Origin: Bacteroidota bacterium
GTDB taxonomy: Bacteria; Bacteroidota; Ignavibacteria; Ignavibacteriales; Melioribacteraceae
Assembly: GCA_018818065.1 (NCBI GenBank)
Contig: JAHISV010000008.1
Location: 372,001 to 436,000, forward strand
Length of the DNA: 64,000 nucleotides
Reading direction: 5' to 3'
Numbering within the stretch: the stretch's first letter is position 1; each line of letters begins with the position of its first letter. The position numbers and the translations under genes were made by a program. Of the stretch, positions 27,537 to 35,433 are shown piece after piece. The notes under the pieces are model-generated. The model had not been told where the DNA came from. It saw only the letters and a list, made by a program, of their open reading frames with translations, and made no database searches.

Positions 27537-28699
27537 TTAACACTCCTTTTATCAGCAAGTTTTTTCTTTTCATTAGTTGAAAGAAGGTAAATGTATGCTA
27601 TTGCAATAAGAGGGACAACAAAACCAAAGACAGTACCAACCATGTCCGCCATTGCACCCATTATAAATGGTAAAATAGCACCACCAATTATTGCAGTTAC
27701 CATTAGCCCCGACAATTCATTGGAACGCTCTGGCATTTTATCAACGGCTATTGAAAATATTAAGGGAAAGATATTTGCAAACCCAAGACCAACAATAAAA
27801 ATTGCAACAAGCGAGACGATTTGAATGCCGGATATAAAAAGGAGAATGCCGGCAAGCGAAAGAATAGAGGTCCAAACCAAAAATTTAACTGGCTGAATAC
27901 TCTTGAGAAGCAGCCCACCAAAAAATCTGCCAATAGTCAATGCAAGGAAAAAGAGTCCACTGCCTAATATTCCTAAAGAAGAAATATCTATGTCATATTG
28001 ATCCTGCATGTACAATGGGATACCGGAGCTAAGACAAACTTCGGCGCCTACATATAAAAATATTCCGAGTACCATTGAAAGAACATATTTATTTTTTAAA
28101 AGTTGAACGGATGATTTTATTGTAGCCGATGCAGCTTCATTTACCTTTTCTTCGATATTCATTATTCTAACAAGTACGAGTGTTATAGCCAGAGCGAAAG
28201 CATAGATTGGAAAAATCAGCTGCCAATCAGAAGCCCACAACGAGACGGCCAAAACGGGAATGATTGGTCCAGTAAGCGAGCCAATTGCCTTTACAAACTG
28301 TGCAAAAGAGAGATTGCTCGAGTATTTTCCCTCGGGCGAAACATCACGCATTATCGGGTTTCCGGAAACTTGTAAAACCGCGGCTCCACTACCAAGAAGT
28401 AAAATGGTAACGAGAAAAGTTGTGTATGACCCTAAAGTAAAAACAAGAGGAATAAGCATTGCAATTAGCGCAATGAATAGTCCTATTGAAAGGGTGTTTT
28501 TCTTTCCAATTTTATCCTGAAAAATCCCCATGGGAATTGAAAGCACACCAAACATAATGAATCCGGCAAATGGAATTAACTGTGCCATGGTTTGAGACAA
28601 ATTAAATGTTTCTTTAGCCAGCCCTACAAACGGACCTACGGCATCACCAAAGCCCATGCATAGAAAAGCAAAAAATACTGGAATAGTTTTCTTTTTCAT
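27533..28699 (-). CDS. FucP-like MFS sugar transporter
   Basis: A 388-residue MFS protein with 12 predicted helices. The start MKKKTIPVFFAFLCMGFGDAVGPFVG and the IPMGIFQDKIGKKNTL loop (MFS motif A) resemble the sugar:H+ symporters of the FucP type. It lies between the GH92 mannosidase gene (15 bp upstream) and the ROK kinase (4-bp overlap), so it probably imports the monosaccharide that the mannosidase frees. Confidence 0.82.
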   Translation of the reverse strand: MKKKTIPVFFAFLCMGFGDAVGPFVGLAKETFNLSQTMAQLIPFAGFIMFGVLSIPMGIFQDKIGKKNTLSIGLFIALIAMLIPLVFTLGSYTTFLVTILLLGSGAAVLQVSGNPIMRDVSPEGKYSSNLSFAQFVKAIGSLTGPIIPVLAVSLWASDWQLIFPIYAFALAITLVLVRIMNIEEKVNEAASATIKSSVQLLKNKYVLSMVLGIFLYVGAEVCLSSGIPLYMQDQYDIDISSLGILGSGLFFLALTIGRFFGGLLLKSIQPVKFLVWTSILSLAGILLFISGIQIVSLVAIFIVGLGFANIFPLIFSIAVDKMPERSNELSGLMVTAIIGGAILPFIMGAMADMVGTVFGFVVPLIAIAYIYLLSTNEKKKLADKRSVK

Positions 28700-28714
28700 T
28701 AATGAACTCTTTTT

Positions 28715-31048
28715 TTAGTTATTACTCAATGAGTATGGCTGAAACTGATTGTAGTCAAAAACATTTTTATTGGGAATCTTATCCATGATAAATTTAAGGG
28801 AACCGCCTGACATTATATCCTCGTGTAGAAGAAACGGTTTTTTATACTCTTCCCCATTCAATAATACTTTGTGAATATAAATATTTTCTTCGGATAATTT
28901 TTCAGTTGTTATCCTGAATTGATTTCCATTTTCAAGATTGATGGTTGCTTCACTTACACAAGGACTTCCGAAAATATATTCATTGCTCCCTGGCGCAACA
29001 GGATAGAATCCCATCACAGAAAAAATGTACCAGGCCGACATCTGCCCGCAATCATCATTGCCGCATAATCCATCATTTGTATTTCTATATAGTACATTAA
29101 CAATCTGATGAATTCTTTCCTGCGTTTTCCACGGTGTCTGTGCGTAATTATATAGATACGGTACATGATGACTTGGCTCATTCCCATGAACATAATTGCC
29201 AATAATTCCTGCTTTAGTTATATCCTCAGATTGTGCGATGTCTTCATCGCTTATACTCATTGTAAAAAGAGTATCAAGGTGATCGGAGAACGATTCATTT
29301 CCTCCGTAGAACCCGATCAGTTTACTAACATCATGCGGAACATACAGAGAATAATTCCAGGCATTGCCTTCAATAAATCCCTGACCATGTGTACTGAGAG
29401 GATCAAATGGTGTTATCCAGTTTCCTTTAGAATCTTTGGGACGCATAAAATTTATTCCATCATCAAAAATACTTTCAAATGATTTCGCTCTTTGTCTGAA
29501 AGTTTCGGCCACATCCTCTTTTCCTAAATTCGATGCCATAATACTGATAGTCCAGTCATCATAAGAATACTCTAAAGTTTTAGACGCGGAATTAGAATTC
29601 AGGTCAGCCGGCAGATATCCATATTTCATATAATGTTCAAGTCCGTCATATAATCCGTAGGTGGCGCTGCTAATGCAGGCATCAAGCGCCCTGGTCAAAT
29701 CATAATCGCGAATACCTTTCATGTAAGCGTCAACAATAACGGGAACCGCATGATAACCAATCATGCACCAGTTTTCATTTGCATGATGCGACCAGACCGG
29801 AAGAACCTTGTGCACACTTTGCTGCTGATGAGCCAGCATAGAACTGATCATATCGTTTGTTCGTTTCTGCTGAACAATAGTAAAGAGCGGATGCAAAGCT
29901 CTATAGGTATCCCAGAGCGAAAATGTCGTGTAATTATCAAAACCCTCAGCTTTGTGAATATTCTGATCCAGCCCACGGTAGCTTCCGTCAACATCCATGT
30001 AAATAGTCGGATTAAGAAAAGTGTGATACAAGGCAGTATAAAAGACCTCTTTCCGATCCTCTGTTCCTTCAATCCGGATTGCCGAAAGTTCATCTTCCCA
30101 CTTTGCCAGTGCTTCACTTCTTACTCTTTCAAAATCCCAATGTGGAATTTCAGCATTAAGATTATTAAGCGCTCCGGCAGTGCTTACGGGAGAAAGAGCA
30201 AATTTGATTTGAATATCTTCCTTCTCTTTTGTCTCAAATCTGAAGTAAGCCACAACTTTCTTCCCCGCCATTTCCGGGAAGTTTTCTCCTTCGTTAAATT
30301 TCCTGTAAAATCCATTATAAATTATTTGCTCTTCTTTATTTGTATAACCGTAATTTTTAATTGGTTTTGAAAATGACATGGCGAAATATAAAAGCTTCGT
30401 TCTAGCCCATCCACGTGTTTGTCTGTAACCGGTAACAAGCGTGTCGTTTTCCACTCTTATTGATGACCAGATAACTTTTCCATCGTAATCATAAATTCCC
30501 GAAGTCATATCAAGAATAATGTTTGCTTCATCTGTTTTGGGAAATTTATATTTATGAAACCCTACCCGCGCCGAAGTTGTAAATTCTGCCTTGATATTAT
30601 AATCTTCTAGATTTACACTATAATATCCCGGAATTGCCTTTTCGGTACTATGCAAGAATCTTGAACGATACCCTGTATCAGGATTTTGCTCTGTCCCCGG
30701 GTTCAGTTGTAACTTGCCAACTGTCGGCATAATTCTGAAATCTCCCAGGTCAGAGTGCCCGGTCCCTGAGAAATGAGTATGGCTAAAACCAACTATAGTG
30801 TTATCATCATATTGATAGCCTGAACAATACCTGTAAACCTCCTTAACGTAACCTGTGCCATCTGAATATGGTATGCTGTCCGTTTCAGGACTTAATTGAA
30901 CCATACCAAAAGGAACAGTTGCGCCTGGATAAGTGTGCCCCATGTTATCAGTACCAATAAATGGGTTAACATAACTTGTCAAGCTGGTTTGCGCATGTGC
31001 CGAGAACATAATCACTGCAATTAAGCCAGGGAAAAATATTTTTTTCAT
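28715..31048 (-). CDS. GH92 alpha-mannosidase
   Basis: A 777-residue exported glycoside hydrolase of family 92, which removes alpha-mannose with calcium help, typically from N-glycans or mannans. Signal peptide to about residue 19, then YVNPFIGTDNMGHTYPGATVPFGMVQLSPETD, a hallmark of the family, FSHTHFSGTG, the central NPTIYMDVDGSYRG and the C-terminal NDDCGQMSAWYIFSVMGFYPVAPGSNEY. It heads a three-gene operon with a sugar transporter and a ROK kinase, which together would hydrolyse, import and phosphorylate the sugar. No SusCD pair is adjacent. Confidence 0.95.
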   Translation of the reverse strand: MKKIFFPGLIAVIMFSAHAQTSLTSYVNPFIGTDNMGHTYPGATVPFGMVQLSPETDSIPYSDGTGYVKEVYRYCSGYQYDDNTIVGFSHTHFSGTGHSDLGDFRIMPTVGKLQLNPGTEQNPDTGYRSRFLHSTEKAIPGYYSVNLEDYNIKAEFTTSARVGFHKYKFPKTDEANIILDMTSGIYDYDGKVIWSSIRVENDTLVTGYRQTRGWARTKLLYFAMSFSKPIKNYGYTNKEEQIIYNGFYRKFNEGENFPEMAGKKVVAYFRFETKEKEDIQIKFALSPVSTAGALNNLNAEIPHWDFERVRSEALAKWEDELSAIRIEGTEDRKEVFYTALYHTFLNPTIYMDVDGSYRGLDQNIHKAEGFDNYTTFSLWDTYRALHPLFTIVQQKRTNDMISSMLAHQQQSVHKVLPVWSHHANENWCMIGYHAVPVIVDAYMKGIRDYDLTRALDACISSATYGLYDGLEHYMKYGYLPADLNSNSASKTLEYSYDDWTISIMASNLGKEDVAETFRQRAKSFESIFDDGINFMRPKDSKGNWITPFDPLSTHGQGFIEGNAWNYSLYVPHDVSKLIGFYGGNESFSDHLDTLFTMSISDEDIAQSEDITKAGIIGNYVHGNEPSHHVPYLYNYAQTPWKTQERIHQIVNVLYRNTNDGLCGNDDCGQMSAWYIFSVMGFYPVAPGSNEYIFGSPCVSEATINLENGNQFRITTEKLSEENIYIHKVLLNGEEYKKPFLLHEDIMSGGSLKFIMDKIPNKNVFDYNQFQPYSLSNN

Positions 31049-31175
31049 AAGGGATTTTCCAATTAATTTATTACTCTATGGTAAGCAGTGTGCAATTTAC
31101 AAAATTTCCTCTCCATTGGTTTGGGTTCTTAAATTATTAATAATTAGGTTGGGAAATCTTCATTCGTTCACGTTC

Positions 31176-31290
31176 TGTTGCTTCGATACATCCTCACTTC
31201 GTTCGGATTACTCAGCAACCGAGACACCCTGGTGGCTGAGTAGATTCTGCTCACATTTTAGTTGTTTGGCAGAATCGTATCGAAGCCACA
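31176..31290. repeat. Four-way-junction repeat, copy 1
   Basis: 115 bp that fold into four contiguous helices with no unpaired bases at the junction: outer stem 31176-31189 with 31277-31290 (13 of 14 pairs, core GCTTCGATAC/GTATCGAAGC); arm 1 ATCC/GGAT (31190-31208); arm 2 TACTCAGC.../...GCTGAGTA (31209-31242, 11 of 12 pairs); arm 3 GATTCTGC/GCAGAATC (31243-31276). The first 70 bp are identical to copy 2 at 31643. The stop codon of the minus-strand GIY-YIG gene lies in the loop of arm 3. Confidence 0.92.
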
Positions 31291-31587
31291 TTTACATTTT
31301 TTTCTAAATACCTTTTTTGCTAAACTTGGGAGTAAGTGATGTTCACCGTTAATCAACGCCGTTTTCTTTTTCCTACTCCACCCTTGAACTTGCTTCACCC
31401 TATAGAAAGCTGTATCGATCCGATCATATTCTTCATAGTAAACTAATTCAACAGATAAACGACGCATCGTATAGTTGGCCCCACTGCCACTCTGGTGTTC
31501 TCCCATTCTTCTTTCAAGATCATTGGTACTTCCTGTATAGAATGTACCATCGGAGCATTCCAAAATATACATAAATCCGCTGTTCAT
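31258..31587 (-). CDS. GIY-YIG nuclease between two junction repeats
   Basis: About 109 residues with a GIY-YIG domain of the YhbQ/SLX1-like type: FMYILECSDGTFYTGSTNDLERRMGEHQSG, then ANYTMRR, LVYYEEYDRIDTAFYR and KQVQGWSRKKKTALI. The Glu that normally follows Arg in the REKQ segment is Val here (GTG at 31396-31398), so catalysis may be lost. The ATG at 31587 is preferred because GAGGGA lies 6 bp upstream; the open frame to 31608 begins with TTG. The C-terminal CGFDTILPNN is encoded by repeat copy 1. The gene is bracketed by copies 1 and 2 in the same orientation. Confidence 0.85.
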   Translation of the reverse strand: MNSGFMYILECSDGTFYTGSTNDLERRMGEHQSGSGANYTMRRLSVELVYYEEYDRIDTAFYRVKQVQGWSRKKKTALINGEHHLLPSLAKKVFRKKCKCGFDTILPNN

Positions 31588-31642
31588 TGATTCCCTCGTC
31601 CTTTTCAACTTGGTGACAAATGTTATGATTTTCGCAACACTT

Positions 31643-31757
31643 TGTTGCTTCGATACATCCTCACTTCGTTCGGATTACTCAGCAACCGAGACACCCTGGT
31701 GGCTGAGTAGATCCCGATCTCATTTTTACCATTTGCCGGGATCGTATCGAAGCCACA
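31643..31757. repeat. Four-way-junction repeat, copy 2
   Basis: 115 bp with the same four contiguous helices as copy 1: outer stem 31643-31656 with 31744-31757, arm 1 31657-31675, arm 2 31676-31709, arm 3 31710-31743. The outer stem, arm 1 and arm 2 are identical to copy 1. Arm 3 differs in sequence (GATCCCG/CGGGATC) but keeps its 34-nt length and its pairing through two T-A to C-G changes. It ends 6 bp before the stop codon of the polymerase gene. Confidence 0.92.
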
Positions 31758-31762
31758 TGTTA

Positions 31763-33454
31763 TCACAAATAAGCTCTCCTCAGTTTCTCCTTATCCAGCG
31801 ATTTAACAATATCAAACTCATCCTCGTGTATTTTTTCCACATCGCCGTACCAGTTATTTTCCGCGCTGTCTTTTTGTGTTACCGCCAATACTTCTTTAGC
31901 CGATAGCACGGCAAGTTTTTCTACCACAAGGTTTGGTCCCGTCTCCATATCCACCTTGCCGAGTACAAGGTATGGACCCATAGACATTGTCTGTTCTGCA
32001 TACTTTTCGTATGCCTTGGGGAATATAACCGCCTCGAAGGTGCCCGACTCATCCTCGAGCGAGAGGAATTTCATTATCTGTCCTTTCTTTGTTTTGATAC
32101 GTTTTGAACTCATGTACCAGCCAACCATCTTAATGGTCTTTCCGTCGTAGCGATGCATGTCGCGTGCTTTAGTAATAGATGGGCGCTCCGTAACCGACCT
32201 GAAAAAATAGAGCGGATGACGGGTAACCATATAACCGAACGTTTCATACTCGATAGCGCACATCTCCTCAAGACTGTACTGGCGGTCGGTAACCACTTCC
32301 TTTTCCAGTTTGAAGGATTCCCTGGTGAAAAGATCGTTGTAACTCTCGTCCAGCATTCTACGGTGTTTTATGTACACATCAAGCAGGCGCATAAGTGTGG
32401 GACGCGTCTGGTCAAAACAATCCATAGCACCGCACTTAATAAGAATGGCGGTTTCCTCGTAGGCAAGTTTTGTACGGATAAGAAACCCGGCGAGTGATTT
32501 ATAATCACCATTCAATTCCCTTTCAGCAACAATTTTATCCATAGCGTTGCGGGAAAGTTTTTTGATTGCCATAAGTCCAATTCGTATTTCGTCTCCCTGC
32601 CCCAGGTAATCATATTCGCTCAGATTAACAGAAGGAAGTTCTACCTTCAGCCCCATCCGTTTCGATTCCTCAACATAAACAGCCGCCGAGTAAAACCCTC
32701 CCCTGTTACTAAGCACACTTGCCATAAACTGCGCCGGGTAATGAACCTTAAGGTAGGCCACCTGAAACGAGAGCAAGGCGAAAGAAGCACTGTGAGCCTT
32801 GCAGAAAGCATAACCCGCAAATGATTCAATCTGCCGCCAGAGCTCTTTTGTGATGGCATCTGTAAAACCTTTTTCGCAGCAGGAGCTGTAAAACTTTTCC
32901 GCCAGGCGTGTCATGGCGTCATGTGAACGAAGTTTACCACTCATGGCGCGACGTAACAGGTCAGCTTCTTCAAGTGTGAGCCCCGCGATGTGGTGCGCCA
33001 CTTTTATTACGTCCTCCTGATAGATCATAACGCCATAGGTTTCGCCAAGGTACTCTTGCATTTCGGGGATAAGGTATTTACGTCGTTTCGGGTTACGGTG
33101 GCGTTCCACAAATTCCTGCATCATGCCGCTTTCGGCAACACCGGGGCGTATTACCGAACTTGCCGCTGTGAGCATTTCGAAGGTATCGCAATCGAGTCTG
33201 CGAAGAAGCGAGCGCATACCGGGCGATTCTATGTAGAAGCAGCCAATGGTTTTGCCTTCACGAATTATGCGGCGTGTTTCCGGATCGGCAAAAATCGATT
33301 GGTAATCGTATATGTCAAAATCAACCCCCTCATTCTTCTTCGGGAGCGGTGCATGAATAGTATGCACGCCCAAACGTTTGTTTGCCGCCTCTGGCAACCG
33401 GTAATTGGTGAGGTCTATAAGACCTGGTTCGATATTTTCGTTAATTTGCTGCAT
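31763..33454 (-). CDS. C-terminal half of a DnaE-type DNA polymerase III alpha subunit
   Basis: About 563 residues that match only the later part of a DnaE alpha subunit: DPETRRIIREGKTIGCFYIESPGMRSLLRRL, then ASSVIRPGVAESGMM, the palm/fingers segment FAGYAFCKAHSASFALLSFQVAYLKVHYPAQFM near 215, a helix-hairpin-helix region, and an OB fold near 460-530 (KTIKMVGWY...ESGTFEAVIFPKAYE). The PHP domain and the PDxDxD motif with catalytic aspartates are absent, and the upstream DNA is not polymerase. The wording TIGCFYIESPGMR resembles error-prone, DnaE2-like forms. The ATG at 33454 lies at the edge of a 36-bp palindrome. The gene looks more GC-rich than its neighbours. It may be a split-gene partner or a remnant. 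Confidence 0.75.
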   Translation of the reverse strand: MQQINENIEPGLIDLTNYRLPEAANKRLGVHTIHAPLPKKNEGVDFDIYDYQSIFADPETRRIIREGKTIGCFYIESPGMRSLLRRLDCDTFEMLTAASSVIRPGVAESGMMQEFVERHRNPKRRKYLIPEMQEYLGETYGVMIYQEDVIKVAHHIAGLTLEEADLLRRAMSGKLRSHDAMTRLAEKFYSSCCEKGFTDAITKELWRQIESFAGYAFCKAHSASFALLSFQVAYLKVHYPAQFMASVLSNRGGFYSAAVYVEESKRMGLKVELPSVNLSEYDYLGQGDEIRIGLMAIKKLSRNAMDKIVAERELNGDYKSLAGFLIRTKLAYEETAILIKCGAMDCFDQTRPTLMRLLDVYIKHRRMLDESYNDLFTRESFKLEKEVVTDRQYSLEEMCAIEYETFGYMVTRHPLYFFRSVTERPSITKARDMHRYDGKTIKMVGWYMSSKRIKTKKGQIMKFLSLEDESGTFEAVIFPKAYEKYAEQTMSMGPYLVLGKVDMETGPNLVVEKLAVLSAKEVLAVTQKDSAENNWYGDVEKIHEDEFDIVKSLDKEKLRRAYL

Positions 33455-33508
33455 ATATAATAGTGTACAAATGTACACTATTATATATCAATTACCACAA
33501 AAAATCAA
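33453..33508 (-). promoter_or_regulatory. Promoter with LexA-like operator before the polymerase gene
   Basis: On the minus strand TTGATT (33508-33503) and TATAAT (33485-33480) are 17 bp apart, a near-consensus sigma-70 promoter. A perfect inverted repeat with 16-bp arms and a 4-nt centre (33453-33488) covers the -10, the expected start site and the first base of the ATG; its core is GTGTAC-N4-GTACAC. A palindrome across the -10 is the classic position of a repressor such as LexA, fitting control of an SOS polymerase. The regulator's identity is inferred. Confidence 0.6.
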
Positions 33509-33638
33509 TAACTCGCATTAACTTTGTTCATTAAAAATGAAGAAAAGTTAACAAAAAGTATATTTTTTCTTATATTAAATTTGTAATGAAATAAACCTAC
33601 ATCGGAAATCTGACTAAAAATAAATCGCCGGAGGGATC

Positions 33639-34697
33639 GTGGCTTCAGTTAAAGGAATATTCAAAATTTTTCTAATTCTGGTTATAATAATAAGTGTAGT
33701 AAAAGCACAGGACGTAACCATTGAGCAGATAAAAGCAAATAAGGTTAAATCTGTTGAAAAAACAACTCATGGATATTCATTTGGAGAACCAACACTGTTG
33801 GGGACAAAACTCTTCAACGAGCAATATGATGAAACAGGTAAACTGGTTTCGAGAACTACATATAATGAAGAAGGAGAAATTGAGACCAGACACGATTACC
33901 GCTATGACGATCTTGGTAACCTGATAAGAGAAACACAATACGACCCGGATGGAAGCGTAGTTAAAAAAATTATGATGAAACATGATGCGAACAAAAATGT
34001 AACAGAAAAAACAACTTACGAGTCTGATGAGTCGATGCAATCCAAAATGATGTATGAATGGGACAATAACAGCCACCTGACAAAAGAGACAGTTTATAAC
34101 AGTGATGGAGAAATTGAATCCAGAACAACTTTTACCTATGATTTAAACAACCAGCTTGAGAAAAGCATTAAATATAATTCTGACGGTGAACCTGAAGAAA
34201 AATTCGGATATAAATATGAGAATGGGAATCTTGTTGAAGAAATGAAGTACGACGGCGACGGCGAGCGTGAATATAAGATAATAAGGGAGTATAATAACAA
34301 AAAAAATCTGACCCAAGAAATAAAGTATGATGCCGGCGGCGACTTAATGTCAAAAACCAGATTTGAGTATGATGGAAATGGAAATGTTTTAGAAAAAGTA
34401 AGTTATGACGACGGCGGGGATATAGCCGGAAGTTTTACATACAGATATGACAATCAAAACAGATTAATTAATGAATTGTCTCATGAATCAAATGGAAGTA
34501 TACTTTACGAGCATTCATTCAAGTTCGATGCGCAGGGAAGAATTGGCGAAACTATTATGGATAATAAAGACGAAGAGACATTCGTAAAAAACCGATATTA
34601 TTATGACACTAATAATATGATTAAAGAAATTATAGTGAACGATAAACTTGATGAACCGAATCGTGCAATCAGGTTCTCATACGAGTATTATTATTAA
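33639..34697 (+). CDS. Exported YD-repeat protein
   Basis: A 352-residue protein with an N-terminal signal (IFKIFLILVIIISVVKAQ) and a body of about twelve tandem repeats of about 22-24 residues with a Y-x-x-x-G-x-(L/I)-x-x-(K/E) pattern (YDETGKLVSRTTYNEEGE, YDPDGSVVKKIMMKHDANK and so on). These resemble the YD repeats of RHS proteins and toxins, but there is no RHS core or toxin tip and the protein is short. It could be a surface or periplasmic beta structure; function is unknown. The start is GTG, supported by GGAGGG 3 bp upstream. Confidence 0.7.
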   Translation: MASVKGIFKIFLILVIIISVVKAQDVTIEQIKANKVKSVEKTTHGYSFGEPTLLGTKLFNEQYDETGKLVSRTTYNEEGEIETRHDYRYDDLGNLIRETQYDPDGSVVKKIMMKHDANKNVTEKTTYESDESMQSKMMYEWDNNSHLTKETVYNSDGEIESRTTFTYDLNNQLEKSIKYNSDGEPEEKFGYKYENGNLVEEMKYDGDGEREYKIIREYNNKKNLTQEIKYDAGGDLMSKTRFEYDGNGNVLEKVSYDDGGDIAGSFTYRYDNQNRLINELSHESNGSILYEHSFKFDAQGRIGETIMDNKDEETFVKNRYYYDTNNMIKEIIVNDKLDEPNRAIRFSYEYYY

Positions 34698-34703
34698 TTA
34701 AAC

Positions 34704-34822
34704 AGGGACTGCCTCAAAAGTGAATCATCAATTTTAAAATCCGAGATAGCTGGACTGGCAACAAACAGGTCATAAAAATCAGTGTTCCATATTCGATAAT
34801 TTTTACTTTTGAGACAGCCCCT
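34704..34822. mobile_element. MITE-like element with 18-bp terminal inverted repeats
   Basis: A 119-bp segment bounded by 18-bp inverted repeats that match at 16 positions; their shared core is CTCAAAAGT / ACTTTTGAG. No open frame of note lies inside. The termini look like the GGGCTGTCTCAAAAGT-type ends of some insertion sequences, so a small non-autonomous element or decayed IS is likely. The 9-mer TTATTAATT occurs close outside both ends (34691-34699 and 34827-34835), but a few bases away, so a target duplication is doubtful. Its position just after a stop codon would also allow a terminator role. Confidence 0.55.
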
Positions 34823-34881
34823 TGCTTTATTAATTGTTGAATAATTATTTGTCTTAACACCAAAACCAAGTTAAAATCTAC

Positions 34882-34947
34882 TGTCCTGCTAGGGACAAAA
34901 TAATTATAGCAAGTGACAATCCCAAAATTCCAAAGCCCCATAGGGGC
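34882..34947. repeat. REP-like palindromes upstream of the Y1 transposase
   Basis: Two short imperfect palindromes: TGTCC...GGACA at 34882-34897 and GCCCC-ATA-GGGGC at 34935-34947. They lie within 80 bp before the transposase start and resemble the two downstream (35434 and 35480) in size and in GTCCC/GGGAC content. Confidence 0.6.
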
Positions 34948-34961
34948 GAAATAGAGGGAAA

Positions 34962-35426
34962 ATGGCTAACACATATTCACAAATCTATCTACAATTTGTA
35001 TTTGCAGTTCAAAACAGAACATCTCTCATTCGCATTGAATGGAAAGATGAACTATATAAATATATCACAGGTATAGTCCAAAATAACAAGCACAAATTGA
35101 TTGCAATAAATGGAACATCTAATCATGTTCACATATTTATTGGTTATAAACAACATCAGCTAATACCTGAATTGTTACAGGATATAAAAGGTTCATCATC
35201 CAAATGGATCAACAACAAAGGATTTGTAAAAGGTAAATTTCAATGGCAGGCTGGATATGGAGCATTTTCATATTCTCATTCTCAAATTGAAAATGTTGTG
35301 AAATATATTTTAAACCAGGATCAACATCACAAAAAGAGAAAATTCCGAGATGAATATGTTGAATTGTTGCAACGATTTAATATAGAATACAATGAGAAAT
35401 ATTTGTTGCAGGATATCGGGGATTAA
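34962..35426 (+). CDS. REP-associated Y1 transposase (IS200/IS605-like TnpA)
   Basis: A 154-residue HUH single-strand transposase. The HUH motif is HVHIFIG near residue 51, and the tyrosine helix with its surroundings reads WQAGYGAFSYSHSQIENVVKYILNQDQHH near 100-125, typical of the REP-associated (RAYT-like) Bacteroidota branch. Such enzymes cut and join single-stranded DNA next to short hairpins. It is bracketed by palindromes on both sides and has no TnpB partner. GAGGGA lies before the ATG. It appears intact. Confidence 0.9.
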   Translation: MANTYSQIYLQFVFAVQNRTSLIRIEWKDELYKYITGIVQNNKHKLIAINGTSNHVHIFIGYKQHQLIPELLQDIKGSSSKWINNKGFVKGKFQWQAGYGAFSYSHSQIENVVKYILNQDQHHKKRKFRDEYVELLQRFNIEYNEKYLLQDIGD

Positions 35427-35433
35427 TATATGC

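Noticed and set aside
29750..30370. 206-codon open frame opposite the GH92 gene
   Set aside because: GH92 homology on the minus strand is full length, so this is a shadow frame.
31176..31757. Two repeats as the start of a CRISPR array
   Set aside because: The repeats are 115 bp, only two, and separated by a gene; they fold as junctions and no cas gene is near.
32990..33460. 156-codon open frame opposite the polymerase gene
   Set aside because: It is a shadow of a clearly homologous gene on the other strand; the product resembles nothing known.
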